NCBI GenBank assembly: GCA_963555705.1
Contig: OY743169.1
Location: 10,230,014-10,294,013 of the forward strand
DNA length: 64,000 bases
From: Ligustrum vulgare
Taxonomy: Eukaryota > Streptophyta > Magnoliopsida > Lamiales > Oleaceae
Direction: 5' to 3'
Part shown: positions 45,986 to 58,002 of the stretch, one piece after another
How positions within the stretch are numbered: position 1 is the stretch's first letter
Layout of the letters: every line of letters begins with the position of its first letter
Program-made: the position numbers and the translations under genes
Notes under the pieces: model-generated
Told to the model about the DNA's origin: nothing
The model's input: the letters and a program-made list of their open reading frames with translations, nothing else
Databases searched by the model: none

Positions 45986-46192
45986 CTATACTGTATAAGA
46001 TAAACTGTAATGGGCGATTGAGCAAAAGTGAACAAATATTATAGGACTTTGGGATTCCTCGGCTGATGTCTCTTCTAAGGTCTCAATCACAGACTTTACA
46101 ATTGTGTTTGATGCAGCAACAGACATACCCTGAACACATGATATACCTTGAACGTAATAAGAAAATATATTTAGCCTTTGATTTAACCTCAT
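45986..46192 (-). pseudogene. Exon-like piece, minus strand
   Basis: The frame reads MSVAASNTIVKSVIETLEET and SAEESQS after a TGTTCAGG acceptor-like word. The acidic helical sequence looks protein-like, but no family is recognised and no donor is certain. Confidence 0.28.
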
Positions 46193-46833
46193 TCTTTAAA
46201 ATTTATTTATTTCTTAACCCATTTTCAACCACATATTCTTTCAATAAGATAACTTTGCATGTAAATCCAAAAAACTTGATTCTTAATCAAACATTCTCCA
46301 GAAAAATCGCTTAATCAATAAATCTGTAATGCCAGGGAAAATATATACAAATCTATCAAAGTCTCATTCTTGATTACTTTTCTAAAAAGAATACATGGTG
46401 AGAATTTATAACAAAATGTAAACAAAAATCATCCTACAAAGAGAAAACAAAGACACTATTCTTCTAAGAAAAAGTTTATGAACTTGATAACCTGTAAATT
46501 AGCAGCAGCAGGAAGATTTGAATTAAACTACAAAACCTTGGCATCCTTTTTAACTTTTGTTTGGAGGATAGGTACAATCACATTCTTTCCTAGCTTCGAC
46601 CCTACACTAAGAACAAAACACATCTACCCTTTCAAGGAGAGATTGAGAAAAAAATTAAAGAAATAGAGAACAAAGCAGAAAAGTTGACCAACCTTCTGCC
46701 TGGGTTCGAGCACTTAAAGAAACATTCTTATATAGCAACCCAAAAATAGTAAAAGAATTTAGTGGCCTTTTTATGCATAGTACATATACAGGTTATTTGT
46801 AGCAACACAGGCAATAGAGTTTTCAGTTGGGTG

Positions 46834-46932
46834 TCATGCCAGGCGGAGCAGTTTCATAGTGAAATCAAATGAGTTTCCATTGGCATCAATTCCTAGACTT
46901 TTTGCACCTAAAGCCACTGGACCAGAATCCAT
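46834..46932 (-). pseudogene. Exon-like terminal piece, minus strand
   Basis: Following ATGTTAG (possible acceptor), the frame reads MDSGPVALGAKSLGIDANGN, then SFDFTMKLLRLA and a TGA. It has the look of a C-terminal exon. No domain recognised. A second open stretch on the same strand at about 47040-47120 reads SNLDRREWRMMLGAVTRYFL after a TTTCCAG acceptor-like word. Confidence 0.3.
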
Positions 46933-47671
46933 ACTAACATCTCATAACTGAAACCAATACTCGTAAGTGATAGACCAAAATTTAAGCCATACAGAAAAAT
47001 TAATACAAAGAACAAGTGTGTGCTATAAACGTTATGGGATTGTTCGGGGAGGAAATATCTGGTGACAGCACCGAGCATCATCCGCCACTCTCTACGGTCG
47101 AGATTGGAGGCCAAATAGGAAGAAACTGGAAACTGTCATAATTCAATAAATCAATATAAATGCATATAACAGTTTCTTAAATCATCATATTCAACAAAGT
47201 AAAAAAGAAAAAGGGATGATCAACAAAATTAAAAAATCGACCTTTTTATTAGTTTAATCGCAAAACTGATATGATTGAGAGAAAGGAATAGGAAATTCTA
47301 CCAAAAATGGGCGATAGTACCTTAGCTAAAGCTTGTCAAAAAAGGGGAACCAACACAAATTATTCGAGCAAAGCCACAATAACTATAACAGAAAAAGTAA
47401 TCAAAGCTGACAGTCATCAGCAACAGAAGAAGTGCAATCGCCTTCTCTGAATAAAAAAACAAGTACTCATGAAAACCAAACATTTATAGATATAACAACA
47501 CATAATAGGAGAACAGAGGTTGATTAACCAGTCCTATTGCAAAAACAAGGCAAAGACAACCATTAAAATTTTTCCTATCAAATTTCCTACTGGCATGGAA
47601 AGTAATGGCATCTACAATTCGATTAGTCTACTGGAAACTTTACCTAAGGTTCAGTGATCAAGTGTAAGCTA

Positions 47672-47854
47672 TCAAACATGTTGGGCCTCCCAACCTGCCA
47701 GCTTCGAGTCTTTTGTTTTTTCCCATAAAAAGCAACAAGGAAAAGGAAAGCAAAGACCCTTTTTAGATTTAGATTCATGATGGCACTTTGAAGACCCAGG
47801 CTTGTCAAAAGATAACAGAGAAGGAGCTGGTTGAGAAGATTGTCCTTTAGCAAC
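47672..47854 (-). pseudogene. Exon-like piece with strong acceptor
   Basis: A T-rich tract and TTACAG precede VAKGQSSQPAPSLLSFDKPG, then SSKCHHESKSKKGLCF and on to a stop after 60 codons. The polypyrimidine tract makes this the best splice acceptor of the region. The Lys/Cys-rich sequence is not one I recognise. With the pieces at 46834 and 45986 it may be one decayed or intron-rich minus-strand gene. Confidence 0.32.
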
Positions 47855-48778
47855 CTGTAACTTTTAAAAAAAAAAAAAATGCAACACGTAATGAGTTCAT
47901 CAACCTAGCATATTTTGGCATCGATAAGTTTGACCTTCAATAAGTCTAAGTCAACACCAATCACTATATAGAGCATATTAATTATAAGATAGATATAATT
48001 TTATTTTGCGAAGAAGCCCAAGTAATCGATAATAAACAAGTACATACACTACCACACAATGTTTTTATTTTTTCCTTGTAGTTGGCTTAAATTCTATCTT
48101 TATTTACATTTTGATCAAAACTCATAGGCCTGAGACCCAAATATCATCTAAGTAGCACATGACACATCAAGTTGAGGAGAATGTATAAGAAATTATGAAA
48201 AGAATAGAGCAAGCAGGGGAACAAACCTGTAATAGACAAGAAAAGTAATATTTGGATGGTATGTTTTTGGGTATCACTCATTTGTGATGAAGTAATTTGC
48301 ACTTTTTTGGAACTGAAAACCTGTGAAGTTTGCACAAAGGGAACCAAGTGATGCGCGAATGAGCTCAGAAAGATTAATAAAGCACAAAAAATTGAACTAA
48401 CGCTGATTTTTAAATTTGATGGATATTGAGTAATGAAACAACCTATTTTGACATCAACAAATGAACATGGAGATGAATATCTAGCATGGAGGATGAAGAT
48501 GTCTTAGGATTTGGCAAGCTGGGTCATTAAATAAACTATATAAGCACTTATCGGTGGAGTATTATGTCATGTTGAAAATAAAATAATAATAAGTTATGTG
48601 TACCAGGTGGTGAAAGCATTTTTGGTAAACACGGTGTTTATGTATATAAAGACCTCTCCACTACCACAGCTACCAAGTACTCTGATTGTTGGGGTTGTGG
48701 ACTTGCAATGGCGAACACAGACTTTTTGTAGTATTGGGACAAGATTTGTGTTTTTGCTGATGGTATGTACTGGGGTTC
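47855..48778. other. No gene recognised
   Basis: One weak minus-strand exon-like frame (SSKKVQITSSQMSDTQKHTI) at about 48240-48310 follows a CTTCACAG word. Otherwise nothing. Confidence 0.35.
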
Positions 48779-48796
48779 GGGGGCAGCGCCCCCGAA
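48779..48796. repeat. GC-rich hairpin shared with Copia-like LTR
   Basis: CGGGGGCAGCGCCCCCG is a near-perfect palindrome followed by AAATTTTATTTTTTT. A related GGGGGCAGCACCCTCC / GGGGGCAACGCCCCC pair lies in the LTR at 28343-29250. Probably a fragment of another LTR; boundaries unknown. Confidence 0.5.
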
Positions 48797-49479
48797 ATTT
48801 TATTTTTTTAGGAAGAAGACCGAAAATTAAAAAAGTACTTGAAATTTTATTACAATTGTTCTCTACGCATTTTCATACTTTGATAACGTTCCATAATTAA
48901 ATCATTGTCAATATTAAATTCACATCCTTCTCAATATTTGCTACATCAAATTCAAGAGTGTCACTCCTAACATCCCCAACATTATCCCCGACGTTAAGAC
49001 ATATCTTTAATTTCAACATCAATTTCTTCACCAACTTCTCTACAGTTTTTCATGGCCCTATTGATCTTCAAATGAGCTGAATTTTTAATATGTTGTCAAC
49101 CATGCTGTGAACTTTAAGATATCAAAAGATGGCTTAGAAAAATTTGTGTTTTTCTAGGCGATGTCAAAGCTTGAATATGTGTGGTCGACTAATTTTGAAA
49201 ATTCAACATTTTGCTTTAACTTTAGTTTGGAGGTGTGGTACTGAACTTCCATTATTTCTTATTGGTGTTTATGACTTCTAATGTTACTTATCTCTTTTTT
49301 TGCAAGGTAAACAACAATTAAGACACACCTCAAACCAAGTCGGGAAAAGCAAGAAAAGGGGTCCAATTCATTCAAATGCAATGCTAATGGAGGCTTCAAG
49401 GCTACAAAACATCTTCAATGCACTTGGGAAGTTCTCGTTCTCTCTTCTTTGTCTTGTTTTACATCTTTAACTCTTTTTT

Positions 49480-51065
49480 TGTAACGCCCCGAGTTTTGTG
49501 AAACCCGGGACGCTACTTCGTCTCTCTTTAAAATATATATTTAATAAATATTGCGGAAATAAATGAATTTTAAGAAAATTCAAACATCGGATTCATTTGA
49601 GAAATTTCAACGGAACTCATATTTAAATAAATTCACTTGAGAGACATTCCATAAAATTCAAAACTCAGATAAATAAACAAGTTCCAAAAATCTCAACTTT
49701 CAAAAGAATTTAAAAATAAATGTTTGTCATCATTGTCCATCATTCGCCACCGCTTCCGATCTCTGCAAATGTTGTTAAAAACGGAGTGAGCATTTCAAAA
49801 GAAATACTCAGTAGACTCATCGTCAATAATTAATTTACAAGATAATTGAACACGTAATTATGCAAAATAATACAATGACATTCTCTTCTTAATCATAGGC
49901 ATCACATAGTGAATGCAAATGAACATACTCTTGTCTTATACGCTAACGCATATAAGTTATGACATGCATAATATAAATTTCTCTTCTGATCTCATAAGAG
50001 ATCCTCTTGTCTTCTCTCATAAGAGATACTCTTGTCTTATGCAATTAAGCATATAATCACGTAACTCCCCGTAACACATGCAATTATAATATAAATCAAT
50101 TAGTGAGGGCGAGTCTACCTTAAACATAACGAGTGTGGTTAAGCGGGAATGACTTCAATCTTTCAAATCTTCGTACGCTTCGTCCAGCCAATTAGAATAA
50201 TAATTTAAATTAATCTTTTGAAATTTATAGTTAAAAAATGATAATTTAAAATTTAAGGATTGAAATTGATGATTTGAAAGTTGAGGGACTAAAATGAATA
50301 TTTTTGAAAGTTGAGGGACTAAAATGTAAATTTTTAAAAGTTGAGTTGAAACTCAAAACGAATATTAAACTATAGGGCTGAAATAATATATTTTAAAAAT
50401 ACTCACGAGAAAACAAATATTTCTCTCTACTATTTTTTTTCTCTCTCTATATTTTTCTCTCGTCTTGGTGCATTTTTCCTCTCCAAATCATGCTCTATTT
50501 ATAGCAAGAATTGGGGGGGGGGGACAATTTGGAGTTGGTGTGGGTGGAGAGAATTTAAAATGATAAAGTGATGGGAAAAAAAAAAAGAAATGGATTAGTG
50601 GTGGAGGATGAAGTGGAAAGGGGTTTAAAGCATGATGTTTGTTTGGGACAATATGATGATAAAATGGGTGGAAAAGAAAAAGAAAGAAGGAGAAATCGTG
50701 GGGTGAAATTAGGTGGATATAGATCAGGATTAGTTGGTAGGATAATTAACTAAAAATTAGACTAACTTTGATTAGGTAATGTATTTAAAACTGATATATT
50801 TTGGACTGAAAATAAATTTGAGAATATATAAATTTTGTGATAAAATTGAATTTCGTATTTGGACTTAAAATAATTTAATAAGGAAAATTGAGATATTTTT
50901 TAATAAATTTGGAATTGGACTCGGATTAAAATAAATGCAATTTCACTGGCTAATGACTAGACGAACACGCTTCATTTTTAAAATAAAATTTGGGGTTAAA
51001 TCTTAGCGACACGTTTTCGGTAAAAACTTTTCTATATAATTTAAAGAAAATTCTCGGTCGCTACA
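49480..51065 (-). mobile_element. Solo LTR, Tekay-like, in Athila-type DNA
   Basis: Plus-strand ends TGTAACGCCCCGAG and CGGTCGCTACA, flanked by T5. The uninterrupted copy at 58400-58440 shows the empty site. It is related to the LTR at 13592-16179 by end sequences, the GCAAATGTTGTTAAAAACGG block and the GTTGAGGGACTAAAATG phrases. Minus-strand TATA-like CTATAAATAGAG lies at 50493-50504. The ORF at 50568 is LTR sequence. Confidence 0.85.
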
Positions 51066-52005
51066 TTTTTTGACAAACATTGAGGACAATGTTTCTTTCT
51101 AATTTGGAGGTGGAAAATCTCACTCATGAAAATTGCTCTCATATTCATAATATTCATTCGATGTTTTCATTCTATTTTATTGGGATAAAAAAAATTGAAA
51201 ACTTTGTTGACATGTTTATTTCCTAGGATATAGTATGAATCAATTTGTGCTTAGGCTTAAAAATTGGACAACATAAACGCATGAACTTATTTTGAACTAG
51301 TTATGTTTTGCTAGATTCCATATTCATTACGCACATAGCCAGTGTTGGATAATTGCTTGTGTATGGGATTTTGTTTAATACATGTGGGGCAAAGTTTATG
51401 CAATTTGAACTTAGGAATGACTTGAAAATTTCTGAACTTAGATCATTAGACATCCCATCCCTAAATTAGAACCAATCATGCTAAAAGGCAAGTTTGGGGG
51501 TAGAATGGTTGGAATTTGTATGTATTGACAGGTTGGAGGTCTGTGGTCCTTGGTTTTGCACTTTAGTCATTGCAGTTTGGTCAACATGTATAAACCATTT
51601 CCAGCATAAAACAGAAAAATGTTGAAGGTCTTATTCTGCTCTTCAAACTCCTTTTTGACTCGAGTAAGTAAGTTTGAGGGGTCTTTCAAACCTGGTGCCC
51701 TAAAGCCAACTAGCTTGGGAGTCATCGACCAAAAGCTCGCTACAGGAGTCAATTAGAAAGCAAGTACGGAGAGTGGACTTACACATAAGATATTATAACA
51801 TCTTTAACTTTTATGTTTAAACCTTTATGACTCGGGAAAGTACGTCTTAGGGGTTCTTTGAACCTGGTACCCTAAAGCCAACTGGTTTGGGAGTTGCCGA
51901 TCCGAAAGCCCGCTACAGGGGTCATATAGAAAGCGAGTATGAAAAGTTCTGCACAAAGATGGTAAAAGGCAGGAACAATTAAAAGAAAAAGTTGTCCATC
52001 AAAAG

Positions 52006-52042
<37 letters not shown>

Positions 52043-52402
52043 GCATGGTATAAGCTTAGTTTAATGAGCTGTGGTGGTTAAGGTTGTAGAATTGGGGACT
52101 GCTTTCTTTTGATTTGTTGTGCACGCATATTTCTGATTCTGACTGTCTCGTGTGAAAAAAACAATGAAAAATGTTGAGAACCCACATAGATAAAAATACG
52201 GGATGTGAGAGAAAAGCAGAAAATGGTGATCATCCATGAGCGTTGCAAGGAAAATCATTAGATTCATTGGGTGACCACATGGGATTCGGGCTGGATTGTG
52301 CATCACAAGCGACACAGTGTTAGGTATATCCTCTGCATGAGTAAGAGTTTGATATTGGCTATTCACACACACACTTGAAAATCTGGCATGATATAACTAG
52401 AA

Positions 52403-52785
52403 ATTACTTTACATTATTATTCATAACTCTTGCTTAAGTATAAAGTGATTTGGATTATGGAGGCATATGGTAAACATGTTGACACAACAAAAATAATAAA
52501 AAATAAAAAATATTTGCTCATTTATTTCTTTGATTTTGTAGTTTATTTTTCATTGTTCGAGGACGAACAATAATTCTAGTTTGGGGGTATTTGATAAGTG
52601 TGTTTTATACACTTATTTTGCATTGTTGTTCATGACACTTGCTTAAAGCTTAAATTAGTTTGGACTATGGAGGCATATGGTAAACATGTTGACACAACAA
52701 AAATATTTGTTCTCATATTTCTTTAATTTTTGTAGTTTATTTTCCATTGTTCGAGGACGAACAATAATTCTAGTTTGGGGGTATT
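52403..52785. repeat. Duplicated 3' UTR/PPT with an LTR stub
   Basis: About 52403-52591 and 52620-52785 are two copies of the same 3' region, each ending in TAGTTTGGGGGTATT. Between them lie only the first 28 bases of an LTR (52592-52619, TGATAAGTGTGTTTTATACA...). Confidence 0.8.
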
Positions 52786-54254
52786 TGATAAGTGTGTTTT
52801 ATACACTTATTTGTACGTCTAAATTAGAATAAATTATTATCGTTTTAGAATATATGCTATTTAATTTGTGCTTATTTGTTTACTTTGCAGAAAATATCCC
52901 AAAAGATGAAGAATGAAGTAATTGAAGAGAAAAATGCATAATTTGATGTTGATTGGAGCTAAAACGAGCAATTGATAAGTTTGTGACGTCAACCGAAAAG
53001 ATGCAATGTGCCAAAATGAACGAATCAAAGGTTGAAGGACCTAATTGAATGAATTAAGAGCTTGAATGGGCAAATCGAGAAGAAGATAAAGTTTGGGGAC
53101 TAAATTGCAATAATTGGAAGTTGAGGATTGAAGGTGCAATTAAAAGTCAGGGACCAACTTACACAGCCGAAAGAAAGATGAAGTCGCGATCGCTGGATAT
53201 GTACCAAGTGATCGTGAGAAGATACAAAATTGTAACCCGAGAGTTTTAACGAAGTCCACGCGATCGCTAGGGTTGAAGCCACGCGATCGCGTGCTTATCC
53301 GGCTGGACCGACTGTGGGCTTTTTCTCGCGATTTTCAACTGAATTCTCTCTTTCTTGACCTAGGTTTTCTCCAAAACCTATATATACAACACATGAAGCA
53401 CGAAAATCAGACCTTTGCCTCGCCATAGAACGAGCCACAATTGAGATTTCAACATCAAATTCTTGGAGAATCAAGCATCGTAGAGAGGCGTGAATTGAAG
53501 ATACTTGAAGAATTGATAATTGGTGCAATCTTTCCATTCTTCTTTGTTATTTTCAATGAACGTCATTATATTTTGTTTTTGCTATTTAAATATGATGTGT
53601 AGCTAAATTTTATGTTGGGATGAACGATGTAGCCTAGTTAATTATTTTAATTTCATATTCCTTGTTTTAACGATTTAATGCATGTGTTGATTTATTATTG
53701 CATTTAATGCGTGAATGAACTGGCCACTTATTCATGATTTTATGTGTTATTTCCATAATCCGAGAGGTGAGTTAATAACATAGATCTAGGTAATAAATCC
53801 GGTAATTGAACGAGAGATAGAGATATACTCTTGTAATTATTGCGGTCGTGTGTGAATTCTTGTGTGTAATGCAGAGATACAAGGTTGACTTATTTAGATA
53901 GGATTGATTTAGACTCGAGAGAGGAATCTCAATTTGAATTAGTGAATTCGATCGAGCACATACTTAGAAAATAAAATTTGGGATTGGAATTGATTTAATT
54001 GGTTAGGTGAACTCATGAATCCCAACCACTTTACAATCAGTTTTAAAGACAAAAGCAATCTTCCTAATTTAATTGTTCAGTTTAATTTATTAGTTTTAGT
54101 TTATAATTTCAAATTCTCTTTTTTCTGTTCAAATAAAGTTTAGAACTAAAATATTTCGGTACTTAGTAAATAGTCATCGTGGGAACGATCACTCGACTCA
54201 AAAGTCACTTTATTACTTGATTGCGATATCGTATACTTGCGATTTTACACAACA
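52786..54254 (+). repeat. 5' LTR of the Athila-type element
   Basis: Holds GCGATCGC at 53186-53193, 53260-53267 and 53283-53290, about 90-200 bp upstream of a TATA box (CCTATATATACAAC, about 53377-53390). GGGGACTAAATTGCAATAAT occurs at about 53096. It lacks 31 bp present in the 3' LTR near 60939. Confidence 0.85.
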
Positions 54255-54260
54255 AGTTTT

Positions 54261-54278
54261 TGGCGCCGTTGCCGGGGA
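54261..54278 (+). other. Primer-binding site
   Basis: TGGCGCCGTTGCCGGGGA, six bases inside the 5' LTR end, is the typical PBS of Athila elements, where reverse transcription would be primed by a host tRNA (Asp type). Confidence 0.85.
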
Positions 54279-54476
54279 CTGTTAATTAATATCGATACCC
54301 ATTAGTTCTTATTTTACTTTGAACTTTATTTTGCTTATTTTTATTTTTATATTATTTTTCAGTTTTTGTTTCTAATTTTGTTTTATTTAATTTATGTTAA
54401 GAATGACTAAGCATTTGATTTGCTTCCTTTTGATACAGAAATTGAACGCACCTTTCGATAGAGGCGTAGACGACAA

Positions 54477-55727
54477 TTGGAAGTGAATCAACAAAAAGAC
54501 TTAGCCATGGCAGATGACATAATTCAGGATAATCAGGGAAATCAACAAAATCTGCCAGCTGTAAATGGACAACAACAAAATCATGGAATGCGTGTTTTGC
54601 GAGATTACATGGTTCCTCCTGTGGGGAACATTGGAACTTGCATTGTACCTCCTGCCATCCAAGCTAATAATTTTGAGATCAAGGCTTCCTTGATATCCTT
54701 AATCCAAAATTCGTGCGTTTTTCATGGATTGCCATATGAAGATCCTCATGCGCATCTTCGGACATTTTTTGAACTTTGTGATATGCAACGCATGAATGGA
54801 GTTTCAGATGACGCCGTGAAATTAAAGCTATTCTCATTCTCTTTGGCGGACAAAGCAAAAACCTGGTTTTACTCTTTGCCCCTACACACAATCACCACTT
54901 TTGAAGTTATGAGCCAGAAATTTGTAGATAAACTTTTCCCACCTGGTCGCATGTCAAAGCTAAGGCGTGAGATTTTATCATTCAGTCAACAGCCTGGGGA
55001 ATCAATTTTTGAGGTTTGGGAAAGGTTCAACGAGCTCATTAGACAGTGTCCTACCCATGGAATCGCTGATTGGATCTTAGTCCAGACATTTTATAATGGG
55101 TTGACAAATGAAAATAAAAAGCACGCAGACTCAGCAACTGGGGGTTCAGTAATGGATATGACTTATGAAGAAGCTTCTGAGATTTTCGAGAAGATGGCTT
55201 CAAACAGTTACCAATGGTATTCAGAGAGGTCTGCACCTACGTCCGGGGGAGTAATTGCCGTTAATGAGATTACATCATTAAATGCTAAATTGGATGCGCT
55301 GACGAAAAAAATTGACAGTATGGGTGTGCAGACAGTCAATTCAGTTCAAACAGCGCTATGTGATTTTTGTTTTGAAAATCACACTGTTAATTTCTGTCCC
55401 ATGCAACAGAGTCAATCAAATCCAGAAAAAGTCAATTTCTTGGGCAACAGGCAACAGGGTGGTCCTTTTTCACAAACATACAACCCAGAATGGAAGAACC
55501 ATCCCAACTTCTCCTGGTCTAATAATCAGAATATTCAGCGTCCGCTTGGTTTTCAACAACAGCAACAGCAACAACAATCTCATAAAACCATGGCAGAAAA
55601 CATGGAGATGTTAATCCAGCTGGTAAAGAGTCAGAATGGTGAGATTATGAATCAAGCAGCTGAGATTAAGAATTTGAAGAGACAAATGGGAGAGTTGGCA
55701 GCTAACAGTTCAATAAGACAGCCATGA
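54477..55727 (+). pseudogene. gag: Retrotransposon Gag (Athila type)
   Basis: A 416-codon open stretch. Residues about 42-52 are LRDYMVPPVGN, the Athila gag opening. A retrotransposon-gag domain follows at about residues 80-215 (NGVSDDAVKLKLFSFSLADK, FEVWERFNELIRQCP, VQTFYNGL). A zinc knuckle with CX2CX3HX4C spacing, CDFCFENHTVNFC, is at about 299-311, then Gln-rich sequence and a final coiled region. Gag forms the cytoplasmic particle that packages element RNA. The frame also reads upstream (TEIERTF) but is cut by a TAG at 54459-54461, so the original start lies further 5'. The TGA at 55725 interrupts a frame that continues with typical Athila gag-pol sequence (NPREQCNAITTRSG). Confidence 0.85.
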
Positions 55728-55807
55728 CAGTTACCCAGTAATACTGAAACAAACCCTCGGGAGCAATGTAATGCAATAACAACTAGGAGCGGGTTCAGCT
55801 ATCTGAA

Positions 55808-56888
55808 GTGACTGTAGAGGAATATGGGAAGCAGAAGAACCAAAAGAAAGATGTGGTGGAAGAACAGGAAAGTGAGGAAGAACAGAGGTCGACTCCGGAA
55901 GTGCAAGAAAAAGCTGAAGAAGAAGTTCGAGTTAGACCGCAAGTCAAAGCTTATGTGCCTCCAATTCCATATCCACAAAGACTGAGAAAACATCAGTTGG
56001 AGCAGCAGTTTGGAAAATTTTTGGAAATATTCAAGAAACTACACATAAATATCCCATTTGCAGAAGCGTTAGCTCAAATGCCCTTATATTTGAAGTTTAT
56101 GAAGGAAATGTTGTCAAACAAAAGAAAGTTTGTTGATTTTGAGACTGTAGCACTGAGTGAGGAATGCAGCGCCATACTTCAAAAGAAATTACCACAAAAA
56201 TTGACTGATCTAGGGAGTTTCTCGATCCCTTGTACTATTGGTGAATTTGCTTTTGATAATGTATTGTGTGACTTAGGGGCTAGTGTTAATTTAATGCCTC
56301 TTTCTGTGTACAGGAAATTAGGTTTGGGGGAACCTAAGCCAATGAATATCACTTTAAAGCTAGCGAATAGATCAATCCAATATCCATATGGGATAATGGA
56401 GAACGTGATAGTAAAAGTAGACAAATTCTTCTTTCCAGTTGACTTTGTGATTAGACATGGAGGAGGACACTTAGATGCCCCTCATTTTTGGAAGACCGTT
56501 CCTAGCTACTGGAAGAGCTTTAATCGAAATTGAAAATGGAGAAATCATCTTTAGGGTCGAGAAGGAACAAGTCACGTTCAGCATTAAGCCAAGACAGGAT
56601 CCAAATATTCAAAATGAAAGTTGCTTCAAGGTGGATGAAGAGGTCAAGAAACCAAATGGCTGCATGAAGGATGAGATTAAGATTGAGGAGGAGCTAATCA
56701 CAAAACATGAGTTCGTAAAGGCAAAAGATGGATGGAGGGACAAGAAGGAAGAAAAGCCTAACATCCTGAGACAAGTGGCTAAAAACGAGGCTTTGCAACT
56801 AAATAAAGTGAGAAAACGGGTGGAGAAGTGCAAGGCTGGAAATTGCAAGATATGCAAGGCTTTGAGATCATCTTTCAAGCCTCCATGA
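55808..56888 (+). pseudogene. Athila aspartic protease region, frame-broken
   Basis: The first open stretch (55808-56533) holds a charged linker, then YVPPIPYPQRL and the AEALAQMPLYLKFMKEML block typical of Athila Pol, then the retropepsin: LGSFSIPCTIG, and CDLGASVNLMP with the catalytic Asp in a DLGA rather than D(T/S)G setting, as is usual in Athila. Near 56478 a stop breaks the original frame; GRPFLATGRALIEI, the protease flap-end signature, continues from 56475 to 56888. That stretch ends in Lys-rich sequence and KAGNCKICKALRS with no RT following. Proteases of this kind cut the Gag-Pol polyprotein. Confidence 0.82.
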
Positions 56889-58002
56889 TATTTATGTGCT
56901 AAAGTCGGGCTTAAGACTTAAAACAGAGCGCTTGTTGGGAGGCAACCCAACATTTCTTCCATTTTACTTATTACGCTTTTATTATTTATTTTAGTATTAA
57001 AATTTTAGATATATGCATGGTAGGAAATGTGTTTGAGTGTTTTGCATGTTTCATATTTAGAACACTTGTGCATAAGAGTCTATTATTGCATATTTAGGTA
57101 TGTTTTTAATTTTGCATGTTTATATTAGGCTAGGTTTTTATCGTCATTCCAAACTCGCACACACACTAGTTTGAATATGACGATAAGGTTTGGAAAATCA
57201 TTGCATCAATCATGAAGTGATTAGGGGATAAAAATGATTTTGGAAATAAAAAATAGGAAAAAATTTCATTACAGCCAGGAACTACGCGATCTCGTGCCAA
57301 TAGGCTATGGCGATCGCGAGTTTGCATTTAAAAATCAACAGATTCTTAAACCTTGAACCACGCGATCGCTGGCACTCCAGCCAGGCGATCACGTGGCTGT
57401 ATTGGGACCAAAATCGGCAGTTTAAGTGTTGTTCCTCATGTTTTCAATTTCAAACATTATAAACTCGTTTTCTCTCCCCTAATCACCTCATATTTGATCT
57501 TACATTTTGTGTGCATGTCATCAACACCTAGTTGTATCAATACCATTGCTATTTCCCGCATCCAAATCAATCAAAGGTATGTAATTCTTCACTTGAAACA
57601 TACTTTACTCAAATTTATGAAATTTTCTTTTAGATTTTGAATAATTGGAATTGTGAATTGTGAAGAAGGGGCTTAAGTTAGTTGTTGGAGTTTGTGATTT
57701 GTGGTTTAGTAGACAAAATTTTTGGTTCATTCATGCCTCCAAACCTATGCATATCCTTTGATTTTTGCAATGCACACCATGTATTTGATGAAATGATACA
57801 AAGAGAGTTTTGTGCTAATTTTATAAATCCATCCGAGCATTTTTCTTCACGAAATGTGTATCATGTTTATGTGTGTGTAGTGCATGAGTTAGTTCACATC
57901 TTGGCATTAAAACCATTAAAACCATGTTGGCATCATGACAGCCCCATTACAAGGCTATTGCACCCAGAAACTGTCTCACGTCACCTACTTCACCACATTG
58001 TT
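56889..58002 (+). other. Post-protease interior with promoter-like module
   Basis: Starts with GCGCTTGTTGGGAGGCAACC, a conserved Athila/Tat landmark after pol. GCGATCGC occurs at 57310-57317 and 57362-57369, and CATTATAAACTC, TATA-like, at about 57454. An ATG at 57515 opens a short frame (MSSTPSCINTIAISRI) with a GTATGT donor-like site at 57577. A 108-codon open frame at 57682-58008 (FCNAHHVFDEMIQREFC) has no recognised domain; it occupies the position of the env-like or extra ORF of related elements. Confidence 0.5.

Larger units (their letters stand above)
49040..52785 (+). mobile_element. Truncated Athila-type 3' interior
   Basis: Matches 58003-59867, the 3' interior of the complete copy, once the solo LTR at 49480-51065 is removed. 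Shared words include CTTCAAATGAGCTGAATTTT, GGTGTGGTACTGAACTTCCA and TTCGAGGACGAACAATAATT. It ends in a polypurine tract (GTTTGGGGGTA, 52773-52783) beside the LTR at 52786. Its own gag-protease part is missing. A TA microsatellite lies at about 52006-52038. Confidence 0.8.

Noticed and set aside
53100..53537. Minus-strand ORFs of 60-80 codons, seen again at 60377-60619
   Set aside because: Both sets fall in the Athila-type LTRs, antisense to transcription, and recur only because the LTRs are copies.
57353..57640. 95-codon ORF as a protein gene
   Set aside because: It spans the GCGATCGC palindromes and the TATA-like site and has no domain; a promoter-like reading fits better.
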